A program made the translations under genes and the position numbers. From the NCBI RefSeq assembly GCF_020215645.1, contig NZ_CP084058.1, positions 6,634,001-6,698,000 on the forward strand: a stretch of 64,000 bases of DNA, in the 5' to 3' direction. How positions within the stretch are numbered: position 1 is the first letter of the stretch; each line of letters begins with the position of its first letter. The DNA is from Nonomuraea gerenzanensis (lineage in GTDB: Bacteria; Actinomycetota; Actinomycetes; Streptosporangiales; Streptosporangiaceae). Below the pieces are notes generated by a model. It searched no databases and was not told the DNA's origin. It saw only the letters and a list, made by a program, of their open reading frames with translations. Positions 1 to 8,087 of this stretch are shown one piece after another.

Positions 1-373
1 GGCGTCCATGCTGACCGACGTCGTCGCCCTCCACCCGGAGGGCCTCGACCACGAGGTCCGCGACCGCGGCGCGAACCTGTCGGGCGGCCAGCGCCAGCGT
101 CTCTCCCTGGCCCGCGCCCTGGCCGCCGACCCCGGCATCCTGGTCCTGCACGACCCGACGACGGCGGTGGACGCGGTCACCGAGCAGCTCATCGCGCGCA
201 ACGTGGCGGAGCTGCGGCGGGGGCGCACGATGATCGTGATCACCAGCAGCCCCGCGCTGCTCGACGCGGCCGACCGCGTGCTCGTCCTGGACGGTGGGGT
301 CGTCACCGCCGAGGACACCCATCGCCACCTGTTGCACACCGACGAGACCTATCGTCAGGCGGTGGCCAGATGA
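1..373 (+). CDS. ABC transporter ATP-binding protein, C-terminal part (cut by left edge)
   Basis: The reading frame is already open at the first base, so only the last ~124 residues of the protein are here. They form the second half of an ABC nucleotide-binding domain: the signature LSGGQRQRLSLARAL, then a Walker B region reading ILVLHDPTTAVD, then a switch-like region (MIVITSSPALLDAADRVLV) and the usual C-terminal end. In a canonical ATPase the Walker B is LVLDEPT; here the Asp-Glu pair is His-Asp, as in the degenerate half of some heterodimeric exporters. The N-terminal membrane part, if present, lies outside the window. The exported substrate cannot be told. It converges with the 144-aa minus-strand gene at 433-867 and is probably not part of the island. 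Confidence 0.9.
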   Translation, partial: ASMLTDVVALHPEGLDHEVRDRGANLSGGQRQRLSLARALAADPGILVLHDPTTAVDAVTEQLIARNVAELRRGRTMIVITSSPALLDAADRVLVLDGGVVTAEDTHRHLLHTDETYRQAVAR

Positions 374-395
374 CGATCGCGGCCTGAGGCAGACT

Positions 396-421
396 CCGGG
401 GCGGACGAAGCGCCGCCCCGG
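396..421. terminator. GC-rich hairpin between convergent genes
   Basis: CCGGGGCG at 396-403 pairs with CGCCCCGG at 414-421 around a 10-base loop, in the 59-base gap between the ABC gene and the convergent minus-strand gene. There is no U-tract, so this is an actinobacterial-style terminator by position and GC stem only. Confidence 0.5.
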
Positions 422-432
422 GTCTCGCCGGT

Positions 433-867
433 TCAGACCAGCAGGAAGGACGGGGTTCTGGCGAGCTCGACCACTTGGAAGCCGGAGCTGACGAAGTCCA
501 CGTTGTAGTGGAATCGTCCCGTCACCCCGCTCGGCACGGTGATCGAGTACCGCAGCACCCCGGGGCTGGAGCCGGAGCGCACGAAGTCGTTCCCGCTCGG
601 CGTCCAGGCCGGCGCCTTGAACTCCTCCTTGAAGGGATTCCCCGTCGGCACGAGGCTGGCCACCGGAAGGCCGGTGTTCTCGTTGATGGCGACGATGTTC
701 AGCGTGTAATCGCCGCCGCTCTGACCGAGTACGTTCCCCGCCTCCAGCTGCAGGACGAGATCGAAGGTCGGCGACCTGGGCGGACCCGCGTTGGGCGTGT
801 CGTCGGCGACGGTGCCGTTGGGCGCCGTGGTGTAGGCAGCCGCTATTCTCGCGTCGCTGGAATTCAT
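433..867 (-). CDS. 144-aa hypothetical, predicted beta-sandwich protein; last gene of the left island arm
   Basis: I do not recognise a family. The start at 867 (ATG) is chosen because GGGAGG lies 4 bases upstream; the longer frame running from 1902 is a shadow of the CHAT gene. The 144 residues open with a polar N-terminus (MNSSDARIAAAY) and continue as alternating hydrophobic strands (FDLVLQLEAGNVL, YTLNIVAINENTG, VLRYSITVP, FHYNVDFVS), suggesting a small immunoglobulin-like or C2-like fold. There is no signal peptide or membrane segment. It lies 98 bases downstream of the CHAT gene on the same strand, so it could be a CHAT substrate, regulator or target-binding adaptor; that is inference from position only. 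The 98-base gap is AT-richer than its surroundings and could hold its own promoter. Confidence 0.75.
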   Translation of the reverse strand: MNSSDARIAAAYTTAPNGTVADDTPNAGPPRSPTFDLVLQLEAGNVLGQSGGDYTLNIVAINENTGLPVASLVPTGNPFKEEFKAPAWTPSGNDFVRSGSSPGVLRYSITVPSGVTGRFHYNVDFVSSGFQVVELARTPSFLLV

Positions 868-965
868 GTGACCTCCCGAACAGGAATGGCGAAAGCATTT
901 CCCCCGCCATTTCCATGATGGCCGCGATTTCCAGGTCCCGGAATTCGTGAAATTACGTATCCGAT

Positions 966-3900
966 TCACACGCCATAATGCACGAACGAGCCCCAGAAAT
1001 AAGGTGATCCGATCTCTGGCCCGGGCGCGGGCCCTTCGGGTCGCAGGTCCCGCGCCCCGGAGGCCCCGCCTGTGCCGACGTCGCGCCGCAGGGTCTCGTA
1101 CGCGACATCCCGTGCGTCCTCGTCGAGCGTGCGCACCCAGCGCCGGACCGAGGTGAGAGCTCGCGTGACGCCGTCGCCCGCTGCCAGGCGCCGATACATC
1201 CCCGTCATGAGCAGGGCGGCGGCCTGATCGTCGGCCGGCCACAGCGATACCACCACGTGCCGCGCGCCGGCCGTCACCGCGGCACGGACCAGCCCCACGA
1301 TGTCCCCGCCCGCGGTGGCGGTGCCCTTGCCCGTATGGCACGCCGACAGCACCACGAGGTCGGCGCCGAGGTCGAGCCCCATCAGGTCCCCCACGGTGAG
1401 CCGGCCGTCGCCGGCGAGCGCGAGGTAGCTGCGGTGCGGCGCCAGTTCGTCGACGAGGCCGTGCGTGGCGAGGTGCAGGATGCGGCACCCCGGCGCCCGT
1501 GTCCTGACGGCCTGCTCGGTGGCGTCGTCGCCTGTCAGGACCTCCGCGTCGCCGAGCAGACCGGCGATCGCCGCCACTTCGGTGGCGCTGCCTCCCAGTG
1601 GGTGGAGGCCGCGCTGCGGGCTGTACGCCGGGTTGCCCACCAGCAGCGCCGGCCCGTTGAGGTCCGGTACGCGTGCGGCCCCCGGGCGGGCGAGCAGCGC
1701 CGCCGACGGCAGGTGGGAGACGTGGTTGCGCTCTCCCAGGACCTTGTCGCGCCAGGGCAGGGCGTGGAAGGGAAGCAGAGCCAGCGATCGGTGCGGCACG
1801 ACGATCACGTGACTGTCGTCCGGGATCATGGACTCGACCGGTCCGAGCAGCAGCCCCGTGAGCCGTTCGCCGAGTCGCCGGTCGTACCAGCCGGTGGCGC
1901 ACGATTGGTGGAACGCCCTGACGTCGGCGGCCAGGTCACGCTCGCGGATCCGTACGCGGTAGTGGCGCAGGCCGTCCGGGTCGGCGGCCCAGACCACCAG
2001 GTCCTGTCCGAACGCCTCGTAGTAGAGCAGGACACGATCGCCGGTCAGTCCGGCGCGTACCTCGTCCCAGTTCGCGCCGGGCCGTCTCTCCCGCCACCCG
2101 GTGAGCACCTGCGGCGCGAGCTCGGCGACCGCCGACTCCGCCGCTTCGAGCTCGTCCTCGACGGCCAGGATCCGGCGCTGGACCTCCTCCGGCGCGGGTG
2201 GATCCGCCGATGCCCCCGCCACCTGCCTGGCCAAGCCCTCGTAGGCCGCCGCCCAGGCGGAGCCTGCCCTCAGCCAGTGGCCGACGGCGTCCCGAGGCGC
2301 GCCGTCGGGCAGCTCGTCAAGCGCACGCAGGAGATCGACGACGAGCCCGCGGCAGCGGTCGGCGAGCTGGAAGGCGTCGCGGACGGCACGGTCGGCCTCC
2401 GCCGGGGAGCCGGCCTGGCCGGCCAGCCCGAGGTGGGCCATGACGGCGAAGTGGTACATGGCAGCGACGTTGACGTCGTCCGTCATCGAGGTACGCAGTA
2501 CCTCCCTGACGAGCCCGGCCGACCTGTTCTCGAAGTCCTCGATGGCACGGGCACCGTGCGTGACTGCCTCGTCGAAACGACCGAGCGCGGCGGCCAGCTC
2601 CGCGCGGCGCGCGGGGCCGAGCCAGGGCCGCCTGGCCGGTGGTGGCCAGCCCTGCTGGTCGAGGACCTGCAACGCGAGTTGCGCCGTCTCCGGGTCCTCG
2701 AGGATGAGGAAGAGCGACACGGCGAAGTCCAGGTGCAGCCTCCCGGCTTTCAGCAGCGTCATGGTGATCTCATGCGCCTCGTCCCGCCGGCCCAGCTCCG
2801 CCAGCAGGACGATGCGCAGGAGGACGTCGTCGTCGCGCAACGCGTCCAGCGCCTCCTGGAGGTGCATCCGGGATTCCCTGCGGCGTCCGGCCTGTTCGTC
2901 TCGCCGTCCCTCGTAGCGCAGGATCAGCGGGCGCGCCTGCCGAGCGGCCTCGCGTGTGGCGGCGAGGGCCTGCTCGACCCCGGCGGGGCGCTCCCGGATG
3001 CGATCCGCGGCGTCCACGACCGCGTTCAGGTACGCGGCCGCGACTCTCTTGAGATCCGGATCGGCGCTGCTCTCCGCCACGTTGTCCAGTTCGTTCACCA
3101 CGTCGGCGGCCCGCGTCCACGCCAGGGCGTCGACGGAGCCGGTGCCCAGCCCCGCCACGTGCTGCGCGGCCTCACCCGCGAGCAGCACAATCGAGGCGAA
3201 GCGGAAGTTGGCCTCGCTGACCAGGTCGATCAGGTCGCGGCCGGCCAGCGCCCGTTCCTGGGGGGCGTCGGCGAGGGTGGCGAGCCGCCTGGCCAGCCGC
3301 ATCGCCCGCATGGCGGGCAGGGACGGCCCGCTCTCCCGTAGCTGGCGGGCCCTGGCCAGCAGCAGCCGAACGATGCCCTGCGCGAACCCGTCGCCGCCCT
3401 CGGCCCGGCTCCACGCCGCCAGGGCGTCCATCTCGTCGAGGGGCACGTCCTCACCGGCGTCGAGCCGGTCGAGAAGCAGGTGCGTCTCTATAAGGCGGCG
3501 CATGGACCGCCGCCCTGAGCCGGCCGCCGCCTCGGCGGCCTGCCGCAGCAGGGGCACCGGGTCGCCGGCGGCGTCCTCGCGCATCAGGCAGGCCAGCCGC
3601 AGCGTGACCGCCGCGCGTCCGGCGGTGGCTCCCGCGCTCGCGTACAGCTCTCCGGCCCGCAGGTAGTGCCCGCGGGCCGACGTGAGGTCGGCGGCGGGCA
3701 GCGCCACCTCGACGGGGAGCCGGGTCAGCGACAGGGACAGGATGTCCGGATGTGCGGCCGGGGCCAGGGCCCAGTCCCCTTCGGTGAGCGCGAGGTGCGC
3801 GTTCATCAGCGGATCGTCGCCCGCCAGCCGATGGGCCTCGGCGAGAGGGGCCGCCACTCCCTGCATGCTGCCCGCACGCCTGGCCACGTCGGCCTGCGCC

Positions 3901-4415
3901 AGCAGCAGATAGCAGAGCGCGTCCCGCGAGGTCAGCCGTTCACCGAGCTCCTGGAACTCCTTGTACACGGCGGACATGCCCTCGTCGACGCCCGCGAGCG
4001 CGCTCTCGGCCACCGCCCTCGACCACGCAACGAGCGGGATCATGCGTGCCGCGACCTGGACGACGAGGTCGGCTCCCGGGTCCGCCGGCGCCGAAACGGA
4101 CCCGGCATCGAGCAGCGTGTCCTGAGGCGCCCCTCCGCCCGGATAGAGGTGGATGTCGGCCGTCCGGGCGGCCACCCGCAGCGCCGCCGCCACCTCCAGC
4201 ACCTCGACGGACCCCCGCAGGCCGTCGAGGGCGCGCAGGGCGCGCTTGGGCTCTCCGGCGGTGATCGCCGCGGCCGCGGCGACCAGCGGGCGCTCGGCTT
4301 CCGGGATCGTGGCCAGGGCGGTTGATCGGCCCTCCTCTCCCAGGAGGGGTGTGAGGTCGTCACCGTGACGTTCCGTCAGGAGCAGCGATACGAGCAGATC
4401 GGTCGAGTGCAACAT
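966..4415 (-). CDS. CHAT-domain protease with long helical-repeat N-terminus (1149 aa)
   Basis: CHAT domains are caspase-like cysteine peptidases of the separase superfamily. The C-terminal ~300 residues show the two catalytic motifs: His985 in ILHLATHG and Cys1026 in VVLSACHTG, followed by the conserved ARHVVVSLW strand and the typical FWGSFVHYG ending. The first ~800 residues are Ala/Leu/Arg-rich helical repeats of TPR type, expected to bind partners or hold the protease inactive. No signal peptide is visible, so it should be cytoplasmic. The ATG at 4415 is preceded by GGGAGG 5 bases upstream. It follows the 80-aa LuxR protein by 15 bases, so co-transcription is likely. It is one of three CHAT proteins in the island, and its repeat domain is unlike the other two on reading. 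Confidence 0.93.
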   Translation of the reverse strand: MLHSTDLLVSLLLTERHGDDLTPLLGEEGRSTALATIPEAERPLVAAAAAITAGEPKRALRALDGLRGSVEVLEVAAALRVAARTADIHLYPGGGAPQDTLLDAGSVSAPADPGADLVVQVAARMIPLVAWSRAVAESALAGVDEGMSAVYKEFQELGERLTSRDALCYLLLAQADVARRAGSMQGVAAPLAEAHRLAGDDPLMNAHLALTEGDWALAPAAHPDILSLSLTRLPVEVALPAADLTSARGHYLRAGELYASAGATAGRAAVTLRLACLMREDAAGDPVPLLRQAAEAAAGSGRRSMRRLIETHLLLDRLDAGEDVPLDEMDALAAWSRAEGGDGFAQGIVRLLLARARQLRESGPSLPAMRAMRLARRLATLADAPQERALAGRDLIDLVSEANFRFASIVLLAGEAAQHVAGLGTGSVDALAWTRAADVVNELDNVAESSADPDLKRVAAAYLNAVVDAADRIRERPAGVEQALAATREAARQARPLILRYEGRRDEQAGRRRESRMHLQEALDALRDDDVLLRIVLLAELGRRDEAHEITMTLLKAGRLHLDFAVSLFLILEDPETAQLALQVLDQQGWPPPARRPWLGPARRAELAAALGRFDEAVTHGARAIEDFENRSAGLVREVLRTSMTDDVNVAAMYHFAVMAHLGLAGQAGSPAEADRAVRDAFQLADRCRGLVVDLLRALDELPDGAPRDAVGHWLRAGSAWAAAYEGLARQVAGASADPPAPEEVQRRILAVEDELEAAESAVAELAPQVLTGWRERRPGANWDEVRAGLTGDRVLLYYEAFGQDLVVWAADPDGLRHYRVRIRERDLAADVRAFHQSCATGWYDRRLGERLTGLLLGPVESMIPDDSHVIVVPHRSLALLPFHALPWRDKVLGERNHVSHLPSAALLARPGAARVPDLNGPALLVGNPAYSPQRGLHPLGGSATEVAAIAGLLGDAEVLTGDDATEQAVRTRAPGCRILHLATHGLVDELAPHRSYLALAGDGRLTVGDLMGLDLGADLVVLSACHTGKGTATAGGDIVGLVRAAVTAGARHVVVSLWPADDQAAALLMTGMYRRLAAGDGVTRALTSVRRWVRTLDEDARDVAYETLRRDVGTGGASGARDLRPEGPAPGPEIGSPYFWGSFVHYGV

Positions 4416-4430
4416 GTGGCCTCCCGCGGC

Positions 4431-4673
4431 TCAGTCATGGCGCGCGGTGATCGGGAATGAGAGCAAGCCGAGCGCGTACCCCCTCAGCACGGCCGTGAGC
4501 CGGTCGGAGGTGCTGAGCTTGCGGTAGAGGTTCTCCTGGTGCTTGCCGACGGTGCGCGGCGAGACGCCGAGCCGCCGGGCCATCTCCTTGGCCGTCAGCC
4601 CTTCGGCGAGTAGCCGGAGCACACTGTGCTCGCGTGGAGTCAGCCGCGGCCGGGTCTGTGGTGTGGTCGTCAC
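4431..4673 (-). CDS. 80-aa LuxR-type HTH-only DNA-binding protein
   Basis: The protein is almost only a GerE/LuxR helix-turn-helix: LTPREHSVLRLLAEGLTAKE, then MARRLGVSPRTVGKHQENLYRKL. The start is taken as GTG at 4673, giving VTTTPQTRPRLTPRE; the frame is open further upstream but that sequence is a shadow of other genes. No strong ribosome site precedes it, so the start is uncertain. LuxR proteins normally carry an N-terminal receiver or ligand-binding domain, and none is present. It sits between the 74-aa gene and the CHAT gene on the same strand, so it may autoregulate the left arm or compete with the LAL regulators for operators. Confidence 0.8.
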   Translation of the reverse strand: MTTTPQTRPRLTPREHSVLRLLAEGLTAKEMARRLGVSPRTVGKHQENLYRKLSTSDRLTAVLRGYALGLLSFPITARHD

Positions 4674-4780
4674 CTGGTCACCGTCTCGTCCCGGGGCGTG
4701 CGCGTCATGGGGAGAAAGGAGCGAACGTGCCGTACGGCAACCCTTAGGCCCGGCCCGTCCGCCCCTTAGCCGCCCGGGTC

Positions 4781-5005
4781 TCAGCCGGAGTGGAACCCGA
4801 TGATCGCCCCGTTGAGGTCCATGGTGACGAAGTCGAGCCGCTCGCCGTTCAGGATGATGGTGAGCGGGTTCCCGTGGTAGACGACCCCGATGGACAGCGG
4901 CTTCTTCAGGTCCATCGCCTTGAGTATGTCCTCGGTGAGCGCGTTGGGATCGGCGCCTTCCTGCAGTTCGAACGACTTCCCGTACAGGTGGATCTTGCTT
5001 GCCAT
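4781..5005 (-). CDS. 74-aa hypothetical protein between LAL regulator and CHAT
   Basis: I do not recognise this family. The ATG at 5005 has a good site (AGAGGAAAG) about 6 bases upstream. The 74-aa product looks like a compact alpha/beta fold: a strand-like start (SKIHLYGKSFEL), an acidic helix (NALTEDILKAM), then strands (LSIGVVYHG, LTIILNGERLDFVTM) and the end GAIIGFHSG. It has no signal peptide, membrane segment or cysteine. It is spaced 41 bases from the LAL regulator gene and 107 bases from the LuxR-HTH gene on the same strand. A small folded protein beside a CHAT protease is a reasonable candidate for a protease substrate, inhibitor or signal, but no function can be read from the sequence. 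Confidence 0.8.
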   Translation of the reverse strand: MASKIHLYGKSFELQEGADPNALTEDILKAMDLKKPLSIGVVYHGNPLTIILNGERLDFVTMDLNGAIIGFHSG

Positions 5006-5046
5006 GGTGCTTTCCTCTCTGGTGATCCGATGAGTTGAAAGGAGGA

Positions 5047-8025
5047 TCAGGGATCGACGAGGCCGTGCCGGCGCGCCGTGACCGCGGCCACACCGCGGGT
5101 GGCGGCGCCGAGCTTGGTCATGATGTGCGACACGTGCACGCTCGCCGTCTTCTCGGTGATGAACAGGGCGCGTGCGATCTGCCGATTGCTCTGTCCCTGC
5201 GCCAGGTGCCTGAGCACCTCGCGCTCGCGCCGGGTCAGCCCGAACGGGTCGGGCACCTGTTGCGGCGGCGGCCGGTGGCCTGCGTCCACGCTCACCCGGG
5301 CCGCCACGGCCATGGCCATGACCTCGGCGCGCAGCGGCTCCGCGCCGATCCGTCCAGCGATGCGGGCGGCCTCGCCCAGGGGCTCCGCGGCGGCCAGGCG
5401 GTCGCCGAGCTCGATCGCCGCCTCGCCCTGCCGCCATCGCGCGTACGCGGCCGGGTACGGACGCCGTAGCGACAGCCAGGACTCCGCGACCGCCTCCCAT
5501 GCATCCACGTCGTGACGGCCGGCCAGCCGGGCACTCTCCGCCCGGCACAGCGCCAAGGTCGCCGACATCTCGGGCAGCGGGGTCTCCTCCGCGCCGAGCG
5601 CCGCGGCCTCGGCCTGGGACAGGAGCCGGGCGCCCACCTCCACGACCTGGTCGATCTCCGCCTGGTCAGGCCTGGGTAGGGAGCGCAACCGCCGCGCCTC
5701 GTCAGCTGTCACCCGCAGTCCCATGGCGCACAGTCGCAGCGCGAAGCCACCGTGATCGCCGTGTGCCGTAGCGGCGAGCCCGTTGTCCACGCAACCTAGT
5801 GCCCGCGCGTGCTGCCCACGCCAAAGCGCCAGCTCGGCCCACAGCACGTGCAGCGGTCCCGCGAACTGCGGCTCGTCGAGCCGAGCGGCGACCGAGCCCG
5901 CCTCGTTCAGCCGCTCCTCGGCCGCGGCGAAGGCACCCCGTCCAATCTCGATCTCGGAGCGGACGATCTGCAGGTAGAAGTCAAAGCCGGGCGGCAGGTC
6001 CCGCGCGCTCGCCGCGCCGGCCACCTCCTCAGCCTCGTTCCACCTGCCCAGCAGCACCAGCACCGAGGCCGCGTTGGCCACCAGCGCGCCGCCTCCGGTC
6101 AGCTCGAGCCCCAGGTCGCGGCCCCGGTCCACGCCCCGCCGTGCCACGTCGAGCGCCTCTTCGAGCTCGCCGGTGACCTCCAGGACGTAGGCCAGGTTCG
6201 CGTACGCCCGGAAGACGTCCTCCAGCGCGCCCAGCTCATCGGCGATGTCCGTGGCGGTGCGCAGCGCGGCGGTGCCGGCCTCCGGCGCTCCCGTCAGGGT
6301 GAGGGCGACACCCATGGTGTTCAGTGCCCGCCCCTCCTCCGCCCGGGCTCCCACGAGGCGGGCGATCCGCAGGGCCTCCTCGCTCTGGCCGATGGCGGCG
6401 CGATAGTGTCCTGCCTGCATGAGCGCGGTCGCGTACCCGGCCCGGGTCCAGGCCACCTCGGCCGAGGGCGGCTCGCCGGACAGGACCCTGGTGGCCTCCT
6501 CGTACGCCCGTAGCGACTCCTCGCCCCGGCCCAGCTCCCACAGGTAGCGACCCTTGCGTTCGAGCAGGGTTCCGGCCCGCGCGGCCTCGCCGTCGTGACC
6601 GAGCTTGGCCAGGATCTCGTCGAGCAGTCCCACCGCCTCGGAGATCCGGCCCGACCAGCGGTAGGCGTCGGCGGCCCGGACGAGCAGGTCCTCGCGGGCC
6701 AGCCCGGCTCGGTCCTCGGCGTCCGGCACGCGGGTCCACAGCCGTAGCGCACGGTCGTACTGCCGGGCCGCCTCGGCGTAGGCGAAGACGGACACCGCCG
6801 CCGCGGCGCCGCGTACGGACTCCGCCAGCGCCTGGGGGACGTTGTGCGCCTGCTCCCAGTGGTGTGCCAGCTCGGCCGCCAGGTTGAGGCTGTCGGTCTG
6901 TGACAGGGCCGGGTCCTCGGTAAGCGCTTCGGCGATCGCGCCGTGCAACCAGCTGCGGTCGCCGGGCAGCAGCTCGGCGTAGACGGCCTCTCGCGCCAAC
7001 TCGTGACGGTAGCCGTAGGTCTGCCGGGACGGCTCGACGACGAGGATCTGCCGTCCCACGCATTCCTGCAACGTCCGCCTCAGCTCGCGCTCTCGCAGGT
7101 CGCAGACCCTTGCCAGCAACGGGTGCGTGACCTGCCGGCCCGCTGTCGCCACTACCCGCAGCACCTCCTGCGCGGGCTCGCTGAGCGCCTCGATCCTGGC
7201 CAGCACGACGTCGCGGACCGCGATCGGGACGCCCTGCTCGCCGAGGTCCCGCGCGGCGATCAGCTCCTCGGTGAAGAACGGGTTGCCGTCCGAACGGTCG
7301 AACACCCGATCGGCGAGGTCGCCTGGAGGGTCGCCCCCCAGAATGGCCGCCACCAGTTCCCGGTGCCGATCGCGGTCGAGCCGCGCCAGCTCGCAGCGGC
7401 GGCAGCGACCGCTGAGCTCGATGTCGGCCAGCGTGCCTCTGAGCATGTGGCCGGGCAGCAGGTCGTCGGTCCGGTAGGTGAGAACCACCAGCACTCGCTC
7501 TTCCTGGAGCGTGCGGATGAGGAACACCAGGAGGTCCAGCGTGGAGCGGTCGGCCCACTGCAGGTTCTCCACGGCGAACAACACGGGCCCCGTCTCGCCG
7601 AGCTCGTCGAGCAGGTGCAGGACCGCCTCGAACAGGCGGCGCTGGGTCCCTTCGCGGGACGGCTCCTGCTGATCCTCCTCCATCAGGACGGGGAGAAGCA
7701 GCCCGAGCTCTCGCCAGTTGCGCCCGGCCAGCCTGCGCACGGCGGGCGCCCCGAGCTCACGCACCAGTCTGCGCAGCGCCTCGGTCAGCGGCGCGTAGGC
7801 CATGTCGCCGGCGCTGAGGTTCAGGCAACCGCCGGCCAGGACCCGGGCTCCGTGACCGGAGACCCAGGCGGTGAAGTCGCGCAGCAGCCTGGTCTTGCCC
7901 GACCCGGCCTCGCCGCCGACCACGAAGGCGACCGGAGCACCGCCGCTCGCCGCGCCGAAGGCGTCCCGCAGCATGGCGAGTTGGTCCTCGCGGCCTACCA
8001 TCCGGTCGGCTGACAAGAGTGTCAC
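5047..8025 (-). CDS. LAL-type ATPase transcriptional regulator, AAA/STAND plus LuxR HTH (992 aa)
   Basis: This is a large ATP-binding LuxR regulator of the MalT/LAL type. The N-terminus starts with MVGREDQLAMLRDAF and a Walker A, GGEAGSGKT, at about residues 38-45. A Walker B-like PVLFAVENLQWADRSTLDLL follows near residue 155. The middle ~600 residues are TPR-like repeats. The last ~70 residues are a GerE HTH (LTRREREVLRHLAQGQSNRQ, then IARALFITEKTASVHVSHIM). Such proteins are signal-gated switches that oligomerise on ATP and activate promoters. The GTG at 8025 is the first start in frame. It lies 62 bases downstream of the caspase gene on the same strand. The same LAL-caspase neighbourhood recurs in the right arm. 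Confidence 0.93.
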   Translation of the reverse strand: MTLLSADRMVGREDQLAMLRDAFGAASGGAPVAFVVGGEAGSGKTRLLRDFTAWVSGHGARVLAGGCLNLSAGDMAYAPLTEALRRLVRELGAPAVRRLAGRNWRELGLLLPVLMEEDQQEPSREGTQRRLFEAVLHLLDELGETGPVLFAVENLQWADRSTLDLLVFLIRTLQEERVLVVLTYRTDDLLPGHMLRGTLADIELSGRCRRCELARLDRDRHRELVAAILGGDPPGDLADRVFDRSDGNPFFTEELIAARDLGEQGVPIAVRDVVLARIEALSEPAQEVLRVVATAGRQVTHPLLARVCDLRERELRRTLQECVGRQILVVEPSRQTYGYRHELAREAVYAELLPGDRSWLHGAIAEALTEDPALSQTDSLNLAAELAHHWEQAHNVPQALAESVRGAAAAVSVFAYAEAARQYDRALRLWTRVPDAEDRAGLAREDLLVRAADAYRWSGRISEAVGLLDEILAKLGHDGEAARAGTLLERKGRYLWELGRGEESLRAYEEATRVLSGEPPSAEVAWTRAGYATALMQAGHYRAAIGQSEEALRIARLVGARAEEGRALNTMGVALTLTGAPEAGTAALRTATDIADELGALEDVFRAYANLAYVLEVTGELEEALDVARRGVDRGRDLGLELTGGGALVANAASVLVLLGRWNEAEEVAGAASARDLPPGFDFYLQIVRSEIEIGRGAFAAAEERLNEAGSVAARLDEPQFAGPLHVLWAELALWRGQHARALGCVDNGLAATAHGDHGGFALRLCAMGLRVTADEARRLRSLPRPDQAEIDQVVEVGARLLSQAEAAALGAEETPLPEMSATLALCRAESARLAGRHDVDAWEAVAESWLSLRRPYPAAYARWRQGEAAIELGDRLAAAEPLGEAARIAGRIGAEPLRAEVMAMAVAARVSVDAGHRPPPQQVPDPFGLTRREREVLRHLAQGQSNRQIARALFITEKTASVHVSHIMTKLGAATRGVAAVTARRHGLVDP

Positions 8026-8087
8026 GGCTCGCTCCGTTCACGTGGGTACGAAGGCTCGGCGGGGCCGGGCGGCGTGCCGTGCTCTCG

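Noticed and set aside
433..1902. 489-residue minus-strand frame joining part of the CHAT region to the 144-aa gene
   Set aside because: Its first part is a low-complexity shadow of the CHAT gene; the real gene starts at 867 with its own ribosome site.
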